NCBI RefSeq assembly: GCF_001426435.1
Contig: NZ_LMER01000020.1
Span: 546,319 to 589,983 of the forward strand
Length of the DNA stretch: 43,665 bases
Direction: 5' to 3'
Source of the DNA: Angustibacter sp. Root456
GTDB lineage: Bacteria; Actinomycetota; Actinomycetes; Actinomycetales; Angustibacteraceae
Every line of letters begins with the position of its first letter. The first letter of the stretch is position 1. Of the stretch, positions 22,990 to 31,194 are shown piece by piece. The notes below the pieces were generated by a model. It worked only from the letters and a program-made list of their open reading frames with translations, was not told the origin of the DNA and did no database searches. A program made the position numbers and the translations under genes.

Positions 22990-24227
22990 CAGCGCCCTCC
23001 TCGCATCTTGCCGACGACTCGACGAAGCTTCCACACCGACCGGGACGTAAGGGTGATGGCTCGCGATCCTTCATATCGGGCGAGTTTCCGCTGCTGGCTG
23101 GCGCGAGTCTCGCGTAGTGCGGCGCGCTGCCTTCGCAGTTCCCGGTTGCGTTTGCGGCATGCGTCCAGGTCGGCCTTGAGCCGCGCCATCTCGGCGTTGA
23201 TTGCGGTCAGCTCGGCGGCACCGAGTTCCATCTCGTGCGCCGTGTTCTCGCGCTCCTCGGCCAGCAACTCTCGGGCGCGGTCACGCTCGGCTTGTGCCGT
23301 GATGAGTCGTCCCGCGAGGTCTTCCCGCAGCCTGGACAGCGCCGCGTCGTGTTCCTGTGAGAGCGACAGCAACGCTTGTGAGTGAGCACGCTCCTGCTCG
23401 ACACGCTCGGCATCGGCTTGCTCGAGCCTTGCCTGGAGCTCCTGCTGACTGGCACGCGCGGCTTCTGATGCGCGGAACGTCTCGGCTCGGTGGTGTTCGA
23501 GCGTCTCACGGGCCGCAGCGAGCTGGCCGGCTGCGTCCGACCGGCGAGCCCGGACAACGTACTGAGACGTCCCGCAATCGGCGTTCAGCTCGCGCAGCCG
23601 CTGTCGAACGTCGGCAGGAACCTGCAGGGCTCGGTCGAAAGAGGCGGTCTGCTCGAGGGTGCGCATCGTGCGGTCGACCGTCGTGATGATGAAACCGTTC
23701 TGCTCCAGCAGTCGGCGGAGGCTGTCATGGGTGAACCACCGAACGTGCGTGGCATCGAGGATGCCGGTCCGCATGTACCTGAAGTCTCCCAGTAGCAACT
23801 CAGCAATGACGCTCTCGTGGGCTGCGTTGGGTACGGAGATCAGCATAAGTCCGCCGTCGGCAAGCAAGTTCGCCCGCGTGATGCGTTGGAGGAGCGCCCC
23901 GGGGTCGCGCAGGTGCTCCAGCACATCGGCCAAGATGATGACGTCGTAGCCTCCCGACGACAGCTGCGATTCCCAGTCGTCGCTCTCGAGGTCGGCTCGG
24001 ATCGTTCGGAGGCCGGACGACGCCAGGGACTCGAGGGCCTCCGCGTCAGAGTCGACGCACGTCACATCGCGCCCCTGCTCTTCGTGCAAGCGCCGGGAGA
24101 CGATTGCTGGACCGGATCCGAGATCCAGGACGCGCGGGCCGGCGGCAGTGGCGGCGCGGAAGATCGCAGCCGCGGTGTTGTTCTGGTCGTCGGCGTCGAA
24201 TTCGTAGCCGTACTTCAACGAGTTCAT
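22989..24227 (-). CDS. SAM-dependent methyltransferase with long C-terminal coiled coil
   Basis: A 412-residue protein. Residues ~10-220 are a class I methyltransferase: motif I VLDLGSGPA (33-41), acidic VTCVDSD, IILADVLEHLRDPGALLQ, and LMLISVPN. From about 235 to 385 the sequence is an almost uninterrupted Glu/Arg/Ala-rich heptad coiled coil (RASQQELQARLEQADAERV and on), followed by a basic tail. This resembles in outline the enterobacterial O-antigen terminator WbdD, in which a methyltransferase caps the chain and a coiled coil measures its length; the kinase domain of WbdD is absent. The gene overlaps both neighbours by 4 bp (ATGA), placing it in the middle of the glycosyltransferase operon. 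Confidence 0.88.
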   Translation of the reverse strand: MNSLKYGYEFDADDQNNTAAAIFRAATAAGPRVLDLGSGPAIVSRRLHEEQGRDVTCVDSDAEALESLASSGLRTIRADLESDDWESQLSSGGYDVIILADVLEHLRDPGALLQRITRANLLADGGLMLISVPNAAHESVIAELLLGDFRYMRTGILDATHVRWFTHDSLRRLLEQNGFIITTVDRTMRTLEQTASFDRALQVPADVRQRLRELNADCGTSQYVVRARRSDAAGQLAAARETLEHHRAETFRASEAARASQQELQARLEQADAERVEQERAHSQALLSLSQEHDAALSRLREDLAGRLITAQAERDRARELLAEERENTAHEMELGAAELTAINAEMARLKADLDACRKRNRELRRQRAALRETRASQQRKLARYEGSRAITLTSRSVWKLRRVVGKMRGGR

Positions 24228-25177
24228 GGTGCGTTCTCCGAGATCAGGGCGAGAGGGAGGCCTTCGGTCCGGCCAGCGCGGCCAGCGCGAGCATCAGAGG
24301 TGGCTTGCTCGACCAAACGGTCGAACTCAGCCAAGGCAGACGGTGCTCGCTGCTCCACCTTGAGGCGCCAGGGCGACAGGAAGTGCTCCCGCAGACTGTC
24401 CAGCGCCTGCTCCGGATCCAGCCGCAGGCAGTCCTTAGCGAAGAGATACCGGTTCCGGGTCATGTAGTACAGGTAGTAGGGCGTTGGCAGCCACCCGCTC
24501 GACCGCTTCAAGTGCGTCAGCCTGGCTCGCTGATCGATTCTTGTGCGGAAGCCCGCGGCTTGGGTACGACGGCAGAAATCGACCTCCTCGAAGTAGAGGA
24601 AGTACTGCTCCGGTATCAACCCAACTGTCTCGAACACTCGCCGACGCACCAGCATTGACGCCCCGGTGACGTAGTCAACGTCGAACGCGCGAGGCGCTCC
24701 TGCCTCGGACTCGAGCACGCTCAAATTCAGGTGTGAGGTGCTGCCATGGTCATCGACGTCGACGATGCCACCATCGAACCAGATCCGCGTGGGGTGTCCT
24801 GGGTACACGATGCGCGGACCGACGATCCCGCAATCCGGCACGCGCCCCAACTCGTCAAGCAGCAGATCCAGCGTGGTCGGCTCGACTCGGGTGTCAGGGT
24901 TGAGGATCCAGACGTAGTCAAGGCCCTTCTCGAGCAGATGGCGAATGCCGACGTTGTTGCCCGTGGCGTAGCCGAGGTTGCCCCCGCTGCACAGCACGGT
25001 GGCGCGGTCACCCACGAGGTCCTTCAGGTTCTGGTGTTTCGGCCCGTCCGCGGCGTTGTCGACCACTACGACGTCCAAGGACAGGTTGTCGGAGAGTTCC
25101 AGCGTGTGGAGGCACGCGAGAGTGTCGGTGGGGTCGCCGTAGTTGAGGATGACGACGCCCGTCATTACCGCGCTCAT
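24224..25177 (-). CDS. Family 2 glycosyltransferase (rhamnosyltransferase-like)
   Basis: A 317-residue GT-A enzyme. It opens with GVVILNYGDPTDTLACL, has VVVVDNAADG, NLGYATGNNVGI and WILNPDTRVEP (the metal-binding DxD-type motif NPDT), and ends its catalytic part with FLYFEEVDFCRRTQAAGF, in which E/D serves as base. This pattern is typical of dTDP-rhamnosyl or galactofuranosyl transferases of cell-surface glycans; the donor is not certain. The ATG at 25177 is chosen because the GT2 fold starts immediately after it, with AGAGG upstream; an in-frame ATG at 25165 is possible, and the open frame upstream to 25270 has no homology. It overlaps the methyltransferase start by 4 bp. Confidence 0.88.
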   Translation of the reverse strand: MSAVMTGVVILNYGDPTDTLACLHTLELSDNLSLDVVVVDNAADGPKHQNLKDLVGDRATVLCSGGNLGYATGNNVGIRHLLEKGLDYVWILNPDTRVEPTTLDLLLDELGRVPDCGIVGPRIVYPGHPTRIWFDGGIVDVDDHGSTSHLNLSVLESEAGAPRAFDVDYVTGASMLVRRRVFETVGLIPEQYFLYFEEVDFCRRTQAAGFRTRIDQRARLTHLKRSSGWLPTPYYLYYMTRNRYLFAKDCLRLDPEQALDSLREHFLSPWRLKVEQRAPSALAEFDRLVEQATSDARAGRAGRTEGLPLALISENAP

Positions 25178-25417
25178 CGAGTCTCGCCTCTCTGGGTGCC
25201 CATGGTCGGATTGGTCAGCACGGGAGCTGTCTGTCGATGGCCGCAGGGCGCAGTTCGGACAGCGGTTCATGGCTGGGAGTACCTACGGTGACGAGCTGAC
25301 CCACGCCTGGGCGCAGGACGTCGATGGCGTGCGGCCGGGGATTGAACTGCTGCTGAAGCGTCTGCCCAGCGATGTGACTTCGTGTCGTCTGCGGTTGACC
25401 GCCGCGGGGCGTCCTGT
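25178..25417. other. 240-bp non-coding gap inside the glycan cluster
   Basis: This gap separates the upstream GT2/Stealth pair from the downstream GT2-methyltransferase-GT-cupin run on the same strand. Short open frames here lack ribosome binding sites and recognisable content. No strong hairpin or clear -35/-10 pair is visible, but a promoter for the downstream run would be expected here. Confidence 0.4.
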
Positions 25418-26902
25418 TCATGCGTCCACGAGCCCGCTTGTGGCCGCCTGGGGTTCCTTAGGCAGTATCTCCAGCAGGCTGTCTCCCGCACACCGCAGCG
25501 TCTGGCGCTGTCCCCGCGACGGGCCGCTGGAGAAACGGGTCCCCGCGGAGATCGCTCCGGTCGGCGTGTCCAGCACGACCCGGGGGTCGTGCGTGCCGGG
25601 GGGGATGGACACATGGGCAGTGCTCACTTGCCAAGCGGTGGACTTCCGATCGTCGGTGGGACGCAGCTCGGCTGGAAGCGCCAGCGCGGCGCCCTTGAGC
25701 CGCAGCGAGACCGACACGTTCAGTTCATGTACCGGGGCCGTGCCCTTGATGCGAACGGTGCCCCGCAGCACGGCCCGATCGCCGGTGACCTCGACGTCGT
25801 CCACCGTGGCGATGACCGCGCCGGCTCGCGCGAGGGGGTCCGGCTCGTCTGCCGGCTGCCCGGCGTACAGCACGCCGTCGTGCGCCCACACCGAACGCAC
25901 AGGTTCCGACGCGGTGACGTAGTCGTCCCAGTCGCCGCGGATCACAGCCGAGTAGGCGAGCCGGTGCTGGAGCGTGCGGGTGGCGGAGAAGATCGCCTCC
26001 GTACTCACCTGTCGGTACACCGCACCGCATCGCGTGAAGAGCTCGCGAGCGCGCTGCTCGTCCAGCTGAGCGCCGCGGAGCAGGAAGCCCTGCATGCTGC
26101 GGGCCAGGAAGGCGTCCAGCACCGCTTGACGCTCGGGCGTCAGCTCGGGGCGCAGCCCCACGAGGTGCTCGACGACCTGCAGGTGGTCGAAGAAGTTCTG
26201 CTCGCGCTCGAAGTGGGCGTCCATGATCGAGCCTGCGCGGCGCCGGTACAGCTGCACGACGTCAGGCACGAACGTGACCGTGGGTGAGCGCAACATCAGG
26301 GGGACGGTGACGTAGGTGTCCTGGTGGTGGATGCCCACGGCGAAGCTCAGTCCGTACTTCTGCAGCGCCGAGCGCTTGATGAGCTTGTTACCCGGAGCGC
26401 TGTTGTGGACGGCCGCTGCAGCGTCCTCGATGGGTAGTGACGTGGGGGCGGCGAGCTCGGTGAACACCGCGTCCCACGGGTAGTGCTTCGTCTCTGGGAA
26501 CGACCGCATGGCACCGACGACGAGCGCGTCGCCGGTCTCCTGCGCCGCGCGGTGCAGCAGGTCGAGGCCGCCCGGCACCAGCCGGTCGTCGCCGTCCAGG
26601 AACATCACGTACGCACCGGTGGCGAGCGCCAGACCGGCGTTGCGAGCGCCGCCCGGGCCGGGCCCCTGGTTGGCCTGCGACACCACGCTGACGTTGGGGT
26701 ACTGGACGGCGAAAGCCTGGGCCACGTGCGCCGTCTCGTCGGTGCTGCCGTCGTCGACGACGATGATCTCGCACCGGTCGAAGATCTCCTGCACGACGAG
26801 CGAGCCGAGGCACTCCCCGAGGTACTCGGCGACGTCGAAGGCGGGGATGACGACGGTCACCGCCGGCCGGCGGCGCAGTGCCGCAAGGGTTCTCGACAGC
26901 AC
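25418..26902 (-). CDS. Family 2 glycosyltransferase with C-terminal accessory domain
   Basis: A 494-residue protein. Residues ~14-230 form a GT-A fold: VTVVIPAFDVAEYLGECLGSL, EIIVVDDGSTDET, GPGGARNAGLALATGAYVMFLDGDD (metal-binding DGDD), and GNKLIKRSALQKYGLSF with a following HHQDTYV. After a helical linker, ~360-470 forms a beta-rich domain (VEVTGDRAVLRGTVRIKG...) like the extra domains of TagF/CDP-glycerol-type and other wall-polymer transferases. The sugar donor is unknown. It starts 5 nt after the Stealth gene stop, so those two form one transcription unit. GC is higher than in the genes downstream. Confidence 0.87.
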   Translation of the reverse strand: MLSRTLAALRRRPAVTVVIPAFDVAEYLGECLGSLVVQEIFDRCEIIVVDDGSTDETAHVAQAFAVQYPNVSVVSQANQGPGPGGARNAGLALATGAYVMFLDGDDRLVPGGLDLLHRAAQETGDALVVGAMRSFPETKHYPWDAVFTELAAPTSLPIEDAAAAVHNSAPGNKLIKRSALQKYGLSFAVGIHHQDTYVTVPLMLRSPTVTFVPDVVQLYRRRAGSIMDAHFEREQNFFDHLQVVEHLVGLRPELTPERQAVLDAFLARSMQGFLLRGAQLDEQRARELFTRCGAVYRQVSTEAIFSATRTLQHRLAYSAVIRGDWDDYVTASEPVRSVWAHDGVLYAGQPADEPDPLARAGAVIATVDDVEVTGDRAVLRGTVRIKGTAPVHELNVSVSLRLKGAALALPAELRPTDDRKSTAWQVSTAHVSIPPGTHDPRVVLDTPTGAISAGTRFSSGPSRGQRQTLRCAGDSLLEILPKEPQAATSGLVDA

Positions 26903-26907
26903 AGGTG

Positions 26908-28626
26908 CTACTTCTCGAAGCTGCTGGGCAGCGGCAGGTAGCTCGACAGGAAGCCGTGCATCAGCGCCGCCTGCGCCGCAGGGTCCATCGCGCTGCTGTC
27001 GTGGTCGTTGAGGCAGAAGACGTCGTAGTCGCGAGTGCGCAGTAGGCGCCGCAGTCGTGCCGGCGTGGCGGCTGCCGCGATGTCGGCGTACTCGTACCGG
27101 ATGCGACCAGGCACCGCTCGCCCGGTCTGGTAGGCGTACATGTGGTGGAGCGACGCGGCGATCGAGTAGTCGGTCTCGCGCCGGAACTGATGCGAAGCGG
27201 TCTCCGAGAAGATCTCGGGGAAGCGCTCCTCGAGCTCGAACAGCACCGACCGCCGCTGGCTGTGCGCCACGTGCTTGTACTTGTTGGTCGGGGTGACGTC
27301 GAACGCCTTGTGGAGCAGGTCGCGGCTGTTCTTGCCGGCGCTCATGCTCGGCATGTCGAGCGGCGTGCTCTGCCCCAGACCCAGCTTGGCCTGCGAGGTG
27401 AAGAACTTCGCGAGGCCGTTCGAGTGGAAGAACACGTCAGGCGCCACCGGCCGACCGAAGAACACGTCGTCGTTGAGGTAGAGGTAGTGCTCCGACAGGC
27501 CGTCCAGGTGGTGCAGCTGGGACTCGATCGCGTGGGAGTTGAACGTCGGCAACCGGCCGCGGTCGGCGAACAGCTCGCGGTGGCTCACGATCCGCAGCTT
27601 CGGGTGCGACAGCTGGAGCCAGTCGGGTACTTGGTCGTCGGTGACGAGGTACACGGTGCGGACCCAGTCGGCGTACGTGTCGAGCGAGCGCAGCGAGTAG
27701 CGCAGCTCGTCGCGAGACTTGAACCGTGAGTCGTGCACGGCGAACTCGTGCAGCGTGCCCAGGCCCGCGGCCTGGTGAGCCTGCTGCTTGCGGGCCTTCC
27801 ACTCGGGATCGTCCCCGTCGACCCAGGTGTAGACGACGTCGACGGGGAACGGGACGTCGAACTGGTGGTGCTGCCCTGCGGCCGGCAGGCCGCGCCGCTG
27901 CACGCCGTCGACCTCGACCACCCCGGGTTCACCGTGACCGAGGTGCACCGTCTCGGTCCACCGGTTGGGCCGTGGGGCGATCAGGGCGCCGGCGGGCACC
28001 GGCTCCCCGAGTTGCAGGGAGCTGAGATCGCGGTCGGTGCGCCTCCACAGCTCCAGGTCGCAGCCGAAGTCGACGCCGGCGAGCGCGTCACCGTCGAAGC
28101 TGGCGTACGGCTCGAACACGCGCAGCGCGTCGGCACTGCGGCGCCGGGGAACGAGTCCGAGCGACGTCGCCGGGGCGTTCTTGCGACCGGACACCCAGGA
28201 GGCGTAGACGGGGCGGCCGATCGCGGCCACGCGCAGGGCAGCCAGCGCCGTGTCGAACTGGTCGCGGTCGATCGCCACCACGCGCCGTCGCTGCAACGGC
28301 GCGTCGACGACGACGTGCGGGACGCCCGCCTTCTCGAGCGCGTCGAGCACCAGCGCGGCGTTGGCCGCGAGCACCTCGCTCGCCCGGAAGCTGGTGGCCA
28401 CGCGCGCGAGCAACCGCTCGCCGCGGTACTCGATGGCCGTCACCGGCACGGCGAAGCGGCCCGACTGGCGGCGTGACGCGCGGGCCAGGCGCAGCTGACG
28501 CACGCGGCGCTGGACTCGGCTCTCGCCGTGGAGCAGGTCGCGGGCGGTGGTCCAGACCCCGGCCGGCAGGCTCCGGTACGCCAAGACTGCGACGCGGCGA
28601 GGCACCAGGCCAGCGATCGGTCGCAC
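26908..28626 (-). CDS. Stealth-family sugar-phosphate transferase
   Basis: A 572-residue protein of the Stealth family, D-hexose-1-phosphate transferases that build phosphodiester-linked capsules and wall glycans. Conserved region 1 is PVDVVYTWVDGDDPEW (261-276). Region 2 spans about 300-392 with SRDELRYSLRSLDTYADWV, VYLVTDDQVPDWL, TFNSHAIESQLHHL and YLYLNDDVFFGRPV. Later segments include NKYKHVAHSQ (region 3-like) and LNDHDSS near the C-terminus (region 4-like). The first ~230 residues are a less conserved N-terminal domain. The GTG at 28626 has GGGGAGG about 6 nt upstream. A phosphodiester-linked surface polymer is therefore likely for this cluster. No signal or membrane segment is evident. 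Confidence 0.9.
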   Translation of the reverse strand: MRPIAGLVPRRVAVLAYRSLPAGVWTTARDLLHGESRVQRRVRQLRLARASRRQSGRFAVPVTAIEYRGERLLARVATSFRASEVLAANAALVLDALEKAGVPHVVVDAPLQRRRVVAIDRDQFDTALAALRVAAIGRPVYASWVSGRKNAPATSLGLVPRRRSADALRVFEPYASFDGDALAGVDFGCDLELWRRTDRDLSSLQLGEPVPAGALIAPRPNRWTETVHLGHGEPGVVEVDGVQRRGLPAAGQHHQFDVPFPVDVVYTWVDGDDPEWKARKQQAHQAAGLGTLHEFAVHDSRFKSRDELRYSLRSLDTYADWVRTVYLVTDDQVPDWLQLSHPKLRIVSHRELFADRGRLPTFNSHAIESQLHHLDGLSEHYLYLNDDVFFGRPVAPDVFFHSNGLAKFFTSQAKLGLGQSTPLDMPSMSAGKNSRDLLHKAFDVTPTNKYKHVAHSQRRSVLFELEERFPEIFSETASHQFRRETDYSIAASLHHMYAYQTGRAVPGRIRYEYADIAAAATPARLRRLLRTRDYDVFCLNDHDSSAMDPAAQAALMHGFLSSYLPLPSSFEK

Positions 28627-28822
28627 GCCCTACCTCCCCTGCTGGCTGAGCTGCCGCGCCAGCCCCTGGACTCGTTGAGGAGTCTTCCTGCCGCGTCTGG
28701 GTCGTCGTCTTACTTGCTAAGGTACAGATACTGGGCGTCAGTCTAGCGAAACGGGCGTGAGGTGCAGCCCTCGCCACGGTCGTGGACGGTTCGTGGCGAA
28801 CCGCTCGATATCATCCCCTCCG
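28627..28822. other. Divergent control region between Stealth and NHLRC2-like genes
   Basis: The 196-bp gap holds the Stealth ribosome binding site (GGGGAGG, minus strand, about 28639-28633) and, for the plus-strand gene, TATCAT (28809-28814) 8 nt before the ATG at 28823, a candidate -10 of a nearly leaderless promoter. AT-rich sequence around 28710-28750 probably carries the minus-strand promoter, but no clear pair of hexamers can be fixed. Confidence 0.35.
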
Positions 28823-30718
28823 ATGGATGATCACACACCGCGGCGTCGTGCCCGCGTGCGCGCCCCCGAGCTGCAGGGTCGCGGATGGCTCAACACCGGC
28901 GGCCGCGACGTCAGCCTGGCCGACCTTCGCGGCAAGGTCGTCGTGCTCGACTTCTGGACGTTCTGCTGCGTCAACTGCCTGCACGTGCTCGACGAGCTGC
29001 GGCCCCTGGAGGAGAAGTACGGCGACGTGCTGGTGCTCGTCGGCGTGCACTCGCCGAAGTTCGAGCACGAGGCGGACGCCGACGCGCTGGCCGCCGCGGT
29101 CGAGCGCTACGAGGTGCACCACGCCGTCCTCGACGACCCCGAGCTCGTGACGTGGAAGGCCTTCGCGGCCCGCGCCTGGCCGACGCTGTCGGTGATCGAC
29201 CCCGAGGGGTACGTCGTCGCGCAGCTCTCCGGTGAGGGGCACGCGCACGGTCTGGCGGTGCTCATCGAGGAGCTCATCGCCGAGCACGAGGCCAAGGGCA
29301 CGCTGCACCGCGGCAACGGCCCGTACGTGCCGCCACCTCCGCCGTCCACCGCGCTGCGCTTCCCCGGCAAGGTGATCCGACTGCCGGACGGCGGGCTGCT
29401 CGTGAGCGACACCGCCCACCACCAGCTGGTCGAGCTCGACGACGACCTGGTCACCGAGCGGCGCCGGATCGGCGACGGCGTCCGAGGCCTGCTCGACGGC
29501 GCGACGCCGCGGCTGAGCGAACCTCAGGGACTCGTGCGGCTGCCGGAAACCGTTGCGGCGCAAGTCGGGTACGACGTCGTCGTCGCCGACACCGTCAACC
29601 ACGCACTGCGCGGGCTGCGCCTTCGGGACGGCGGACTGCTGACGATCGCGGGCACTGGGCAGCAGCTGCGCCAACGCGTCGCCGTCGAGGACGGCGCCAG
29701 ACCCGCTGCGGCACAAGACCTCTCGTCACCCTGGGACCTCGCGTGGTTCGACGACGCCGTGGTCGTGGCCATGGCTGGCTCGCACCAGCTCTGGCGGTTC
29801 GACCCGGTGGCCGGCTCCGTCGAGGTGGTTGCCGGCACGAGCGCCGAGGGCGTGCGTGACGGCGCCGGGCAGCACGCGTGGTTCGCCCAGCCCTCGGGCC
29901 TGGCGACGTCCGCGGACGGCGAGACGCTGTGGATCGCCGACTCCGAGACGTCCGCGCTGCGCCACCTGCGTCGCGCGCCGGACGACCCCGCGCTCGACGG
30001 TGCCCGCTACGAGGTGCTCACCGACGTCGGCACCGGCCTCTTCGACTTCGGGCACGTCGACGGCAAGGCCGCCGAGGCGCTGCTGCAGCACCCGCTCGGC
30101 GTGACCGTGCTGCCCGACGGCTCGGTGGCCGTGAGCGACACCTACAACGGTGCGGTGCGGCGGTTCGACCCAGTCGTCGGCGAGGTGTCGACCCTGGCGA
30201 CCGGTCTGGCCGAGCCCAGTGCCGCCGTCCTCGACACCGTCGACGGCGCACCCGTGCTGGTGGTCGTGGAGTCGAGCGCGCACCGACTCACTCGGGTGGC
30301 GATCCCCGCCGAGGCCCAGCAGGTCGACGGTGGGGCCCGGCGCACCCAGCGACCGCCCACCGACCTCGCGGCGGGATCCGTGGCGCTCGAGGTGGCGTTC
30401 GTGCCCCCGGCCGGCCAGCACCTCGACCACCGGTGGGGCGACCCGACGCGGCTGGTCGTGAGTGCCACCCCGCCCGAGCTGCTCGTCGAGGGCGCCGGAG
30501 CCGAGCGCGGCCTCACTCGCCAGCTGCACCTGGCGGGCGACGTGGGCGAGGGTGTGCTGCACGTGAGCGTCCAGGCGGCCGCGTGCGACGGTGACCCCGA
30601 CACCGGCGAGGTGCCCGAGAACGCCGCCTGCCACCTCTACCAGCAGGACTGGGGCATCCCCGTGCGGCTGGTCGACGGGGCGCCGTCCGAGCTCACGCTC
30701 GACCTGCGCGCCACCTGA
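28823..30718 (+). CDS. NHLRC2-like protein: thioredoxin domain plus NHL beta-propeller
   Basis: A 631-residue cytoplasmic protein (no signal peptide). The N-terminal ~150 residues are a thioredoxin-like fold with the signature LDFWTFCCVNCLHVLDEL, where CVNC is the redox CxxC, and the cis-Pro region AWPTLSVIDPEG. Residues ~170-500 are NHL-type propeller blades (RLPDGGLLVSDTAHHQLVEL, WIADSETSALRHL, TVLPDGSVAVSDTYNGAVRRFD). A C-terminal beta domain of ~110 residues follows. The order matches the NHLRC2 family, present from bacteria to animals, whose biochemical role remains unclear. The ATG at 28823 is chosen because the conserved part follows and a -10-like hexamer precedes it. It is a single-gene unit ending in a strong terminator. 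Confidence 0.9.
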   Translation: MDDHTPRRRARVRAPELQGRGWLNTGGRDVSLADLRGKVVVLDFWTFCCVNCLHVLDELRPLEEKYGDVLVLVGVHSPKFEHEADADALAAAVERYEVHHAVLDDPELVTWKAFAARAWPTLSVIDPEGYVVAQLSGEGHAHGLAVLIEELIAEHEAKGTLHRGNGPYVPPPPPSTALRFPGKVIRLPDGGLLVSDTAHHQLVELDDDLVTERRRIGDGVRGLLDGATPRLSEPQGLVRLPETVAAQVGYDVVVADTVNHALRGLRLRDGGLLTIAGTGQQLRQRVAVEDGARPAAAQDLSSPWDLAWFDDAVVVAMAGSHQLWRFDPVAGSVEVVAGTSAEGVRDGAGQHAWFAQPSGLATSADGETLWIADSETSALRHLRRAPDDPALDGARYEVLTDVGTGLFDFGHVDGKAAEALLQHPLGVTVLPDGSVAVSDTYNGAVRRFDPVVGEVSTLATGLAEPSAAVLDTVDGAPVLVVVESSAHRLTRVAIPAEAQQVDGGARRTQRPPTDLAAGSVALEVAFVPPAGQHLDHRWGDPTRLVVSATPPELLVEGAGAERGLTRQLHLAGDVGEGVLHVSVQAAACDGDPDTGEVPENAACHLYQQDWGIPVRLVDGAPSELTLDLRAT

Positions 30719-30745
30719 TCACCGGGGAAGCTGCGGGTGCGGACG

Positions 30746-30782
30746 TGCGAAGGGCCGGTGCCCACGGCACCGGCCCTTCGCA
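30746..30782. terminator. Strong hairpin between NHLRC2-like gene and DUF6458 gene
   Basis: TGCGAAGGGCCGGTGC (30746-30761) pairs perfectly with GCACCGGCCCTTCGCA (30767-30782) around a 5-nt loop. It lies between convergent genes, 28 bp after one stop and 21 bp after the other, so it can terminate both. Confidence 0.87.
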
Positions 30783-30803
30783 TCACCCCGAGGTGCGTGT
30801 CGA

Positions 30804-31040
30804 TCAGAGCGGCTCGCGGTCGTCGTACACGCGGCGCTCCTCGACGACGTCCGCGTCGCGGGTCGCCACTCGGCGGCGGCGAGGTGCGAAGACGAGCGCG
30901 GTCATGATGAGGCCGATGATGCCGACGACGACGAGGATCCAGCCGATGACGTTGATGTCGAGGCCGGAGATGTCGAAGTGCACGGCAAGGGCCAGGATCA
31001 GGCCGACTGCGATCAGGAAGATGCTCGCGCCGATGCCCAT
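30804..31040 (-). CDS. DUF6458 family small membrane protein
   Basis: A 78-residue protein with two membrane helices (about residues 3-23 and 31-52; MGIGASIFLIAVGLILALAV and VIGWILVVVGIIGLIMTALVF) and a cytoplasmic Arg/Asp/Glu-rich tail. The opening MGIGASIFLIAVG is the hallmark of the actinobacterial DUF6458 family, whose function is unknown. CTGGAGGTT lies 7-8 nt before the ATG. It stands alone between a terminator and a palindrome. Confidence 0.85.
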   Translation of the reverse strand: MGIGASIFLIAVGLILALAVHFDISGLDINVIGWILVVVGIIGLIMTALVFAPRRRRVATRDADVVEERRVYDDREPL

Positions 31041-31144
31041 GGTGTGAACCTCCAGGGGTCGAGCGGGCCGCTCTGGCCCGCTGTCGCCCCTAGTTACCCA
31101 CGAGTCCGCGGCCCTCGCACGTCGAGATCACCCGATCGAGGGAT

Positions 31145-31170
31145 CGTGCACTTCGGATCCGAGGTGCACG
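31145..31170. terminator. 26-bp palindrome after the acyl-CoA dehydrogenase gene
   Basis: The sequence reads as two 13-bp arms (31145-31157 and 31158-31170, each with GTGCAC outside and a GGATCC centre) with one mismatch. It begins 25 bp beyond the dehydrogenase stop on the minus strand and probably serves as its terminator. It has no separate loop, so the centre would unpair on folding. Confidence 0.55.
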
Positions 31171-31194
31171 CCCGGCGCCGACGACGGCGTCAGC

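Larger units (their letters stand above)
19087..28626. other. Surface-glycan gene island with locally lowered GC
   Basis: From about 19.1 kb base composition changes by eye: A/T-ending codons become common in the acyltransferase (ATA, ATT, TTT, CTT), and GC stays below the flanks until about 25.4 kb. It rises again through the second GT2 gene and the Stealth gene. All seven genes concern glycan synthesis or decoration. No integrase, tRNA or direct repeats mark the ends, so acquisition by recombination is inferred from composition and gene content only. Confidence 0.55.

Noticed and set aside
25215-25421. A 68-codon minus-strand frame in the 240-bp gap
   Set aside because: No ribosome binding site, no recognisable content, and composition unlike the neighbouring coding sequence.
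25143-25922. A plus-strand frame across the gap in the glycan cluster
   Set aside because: It is mostly antisense to the GT2 gene, Ser/Arg-rich, and lacks a ribosome binding site or family motif.
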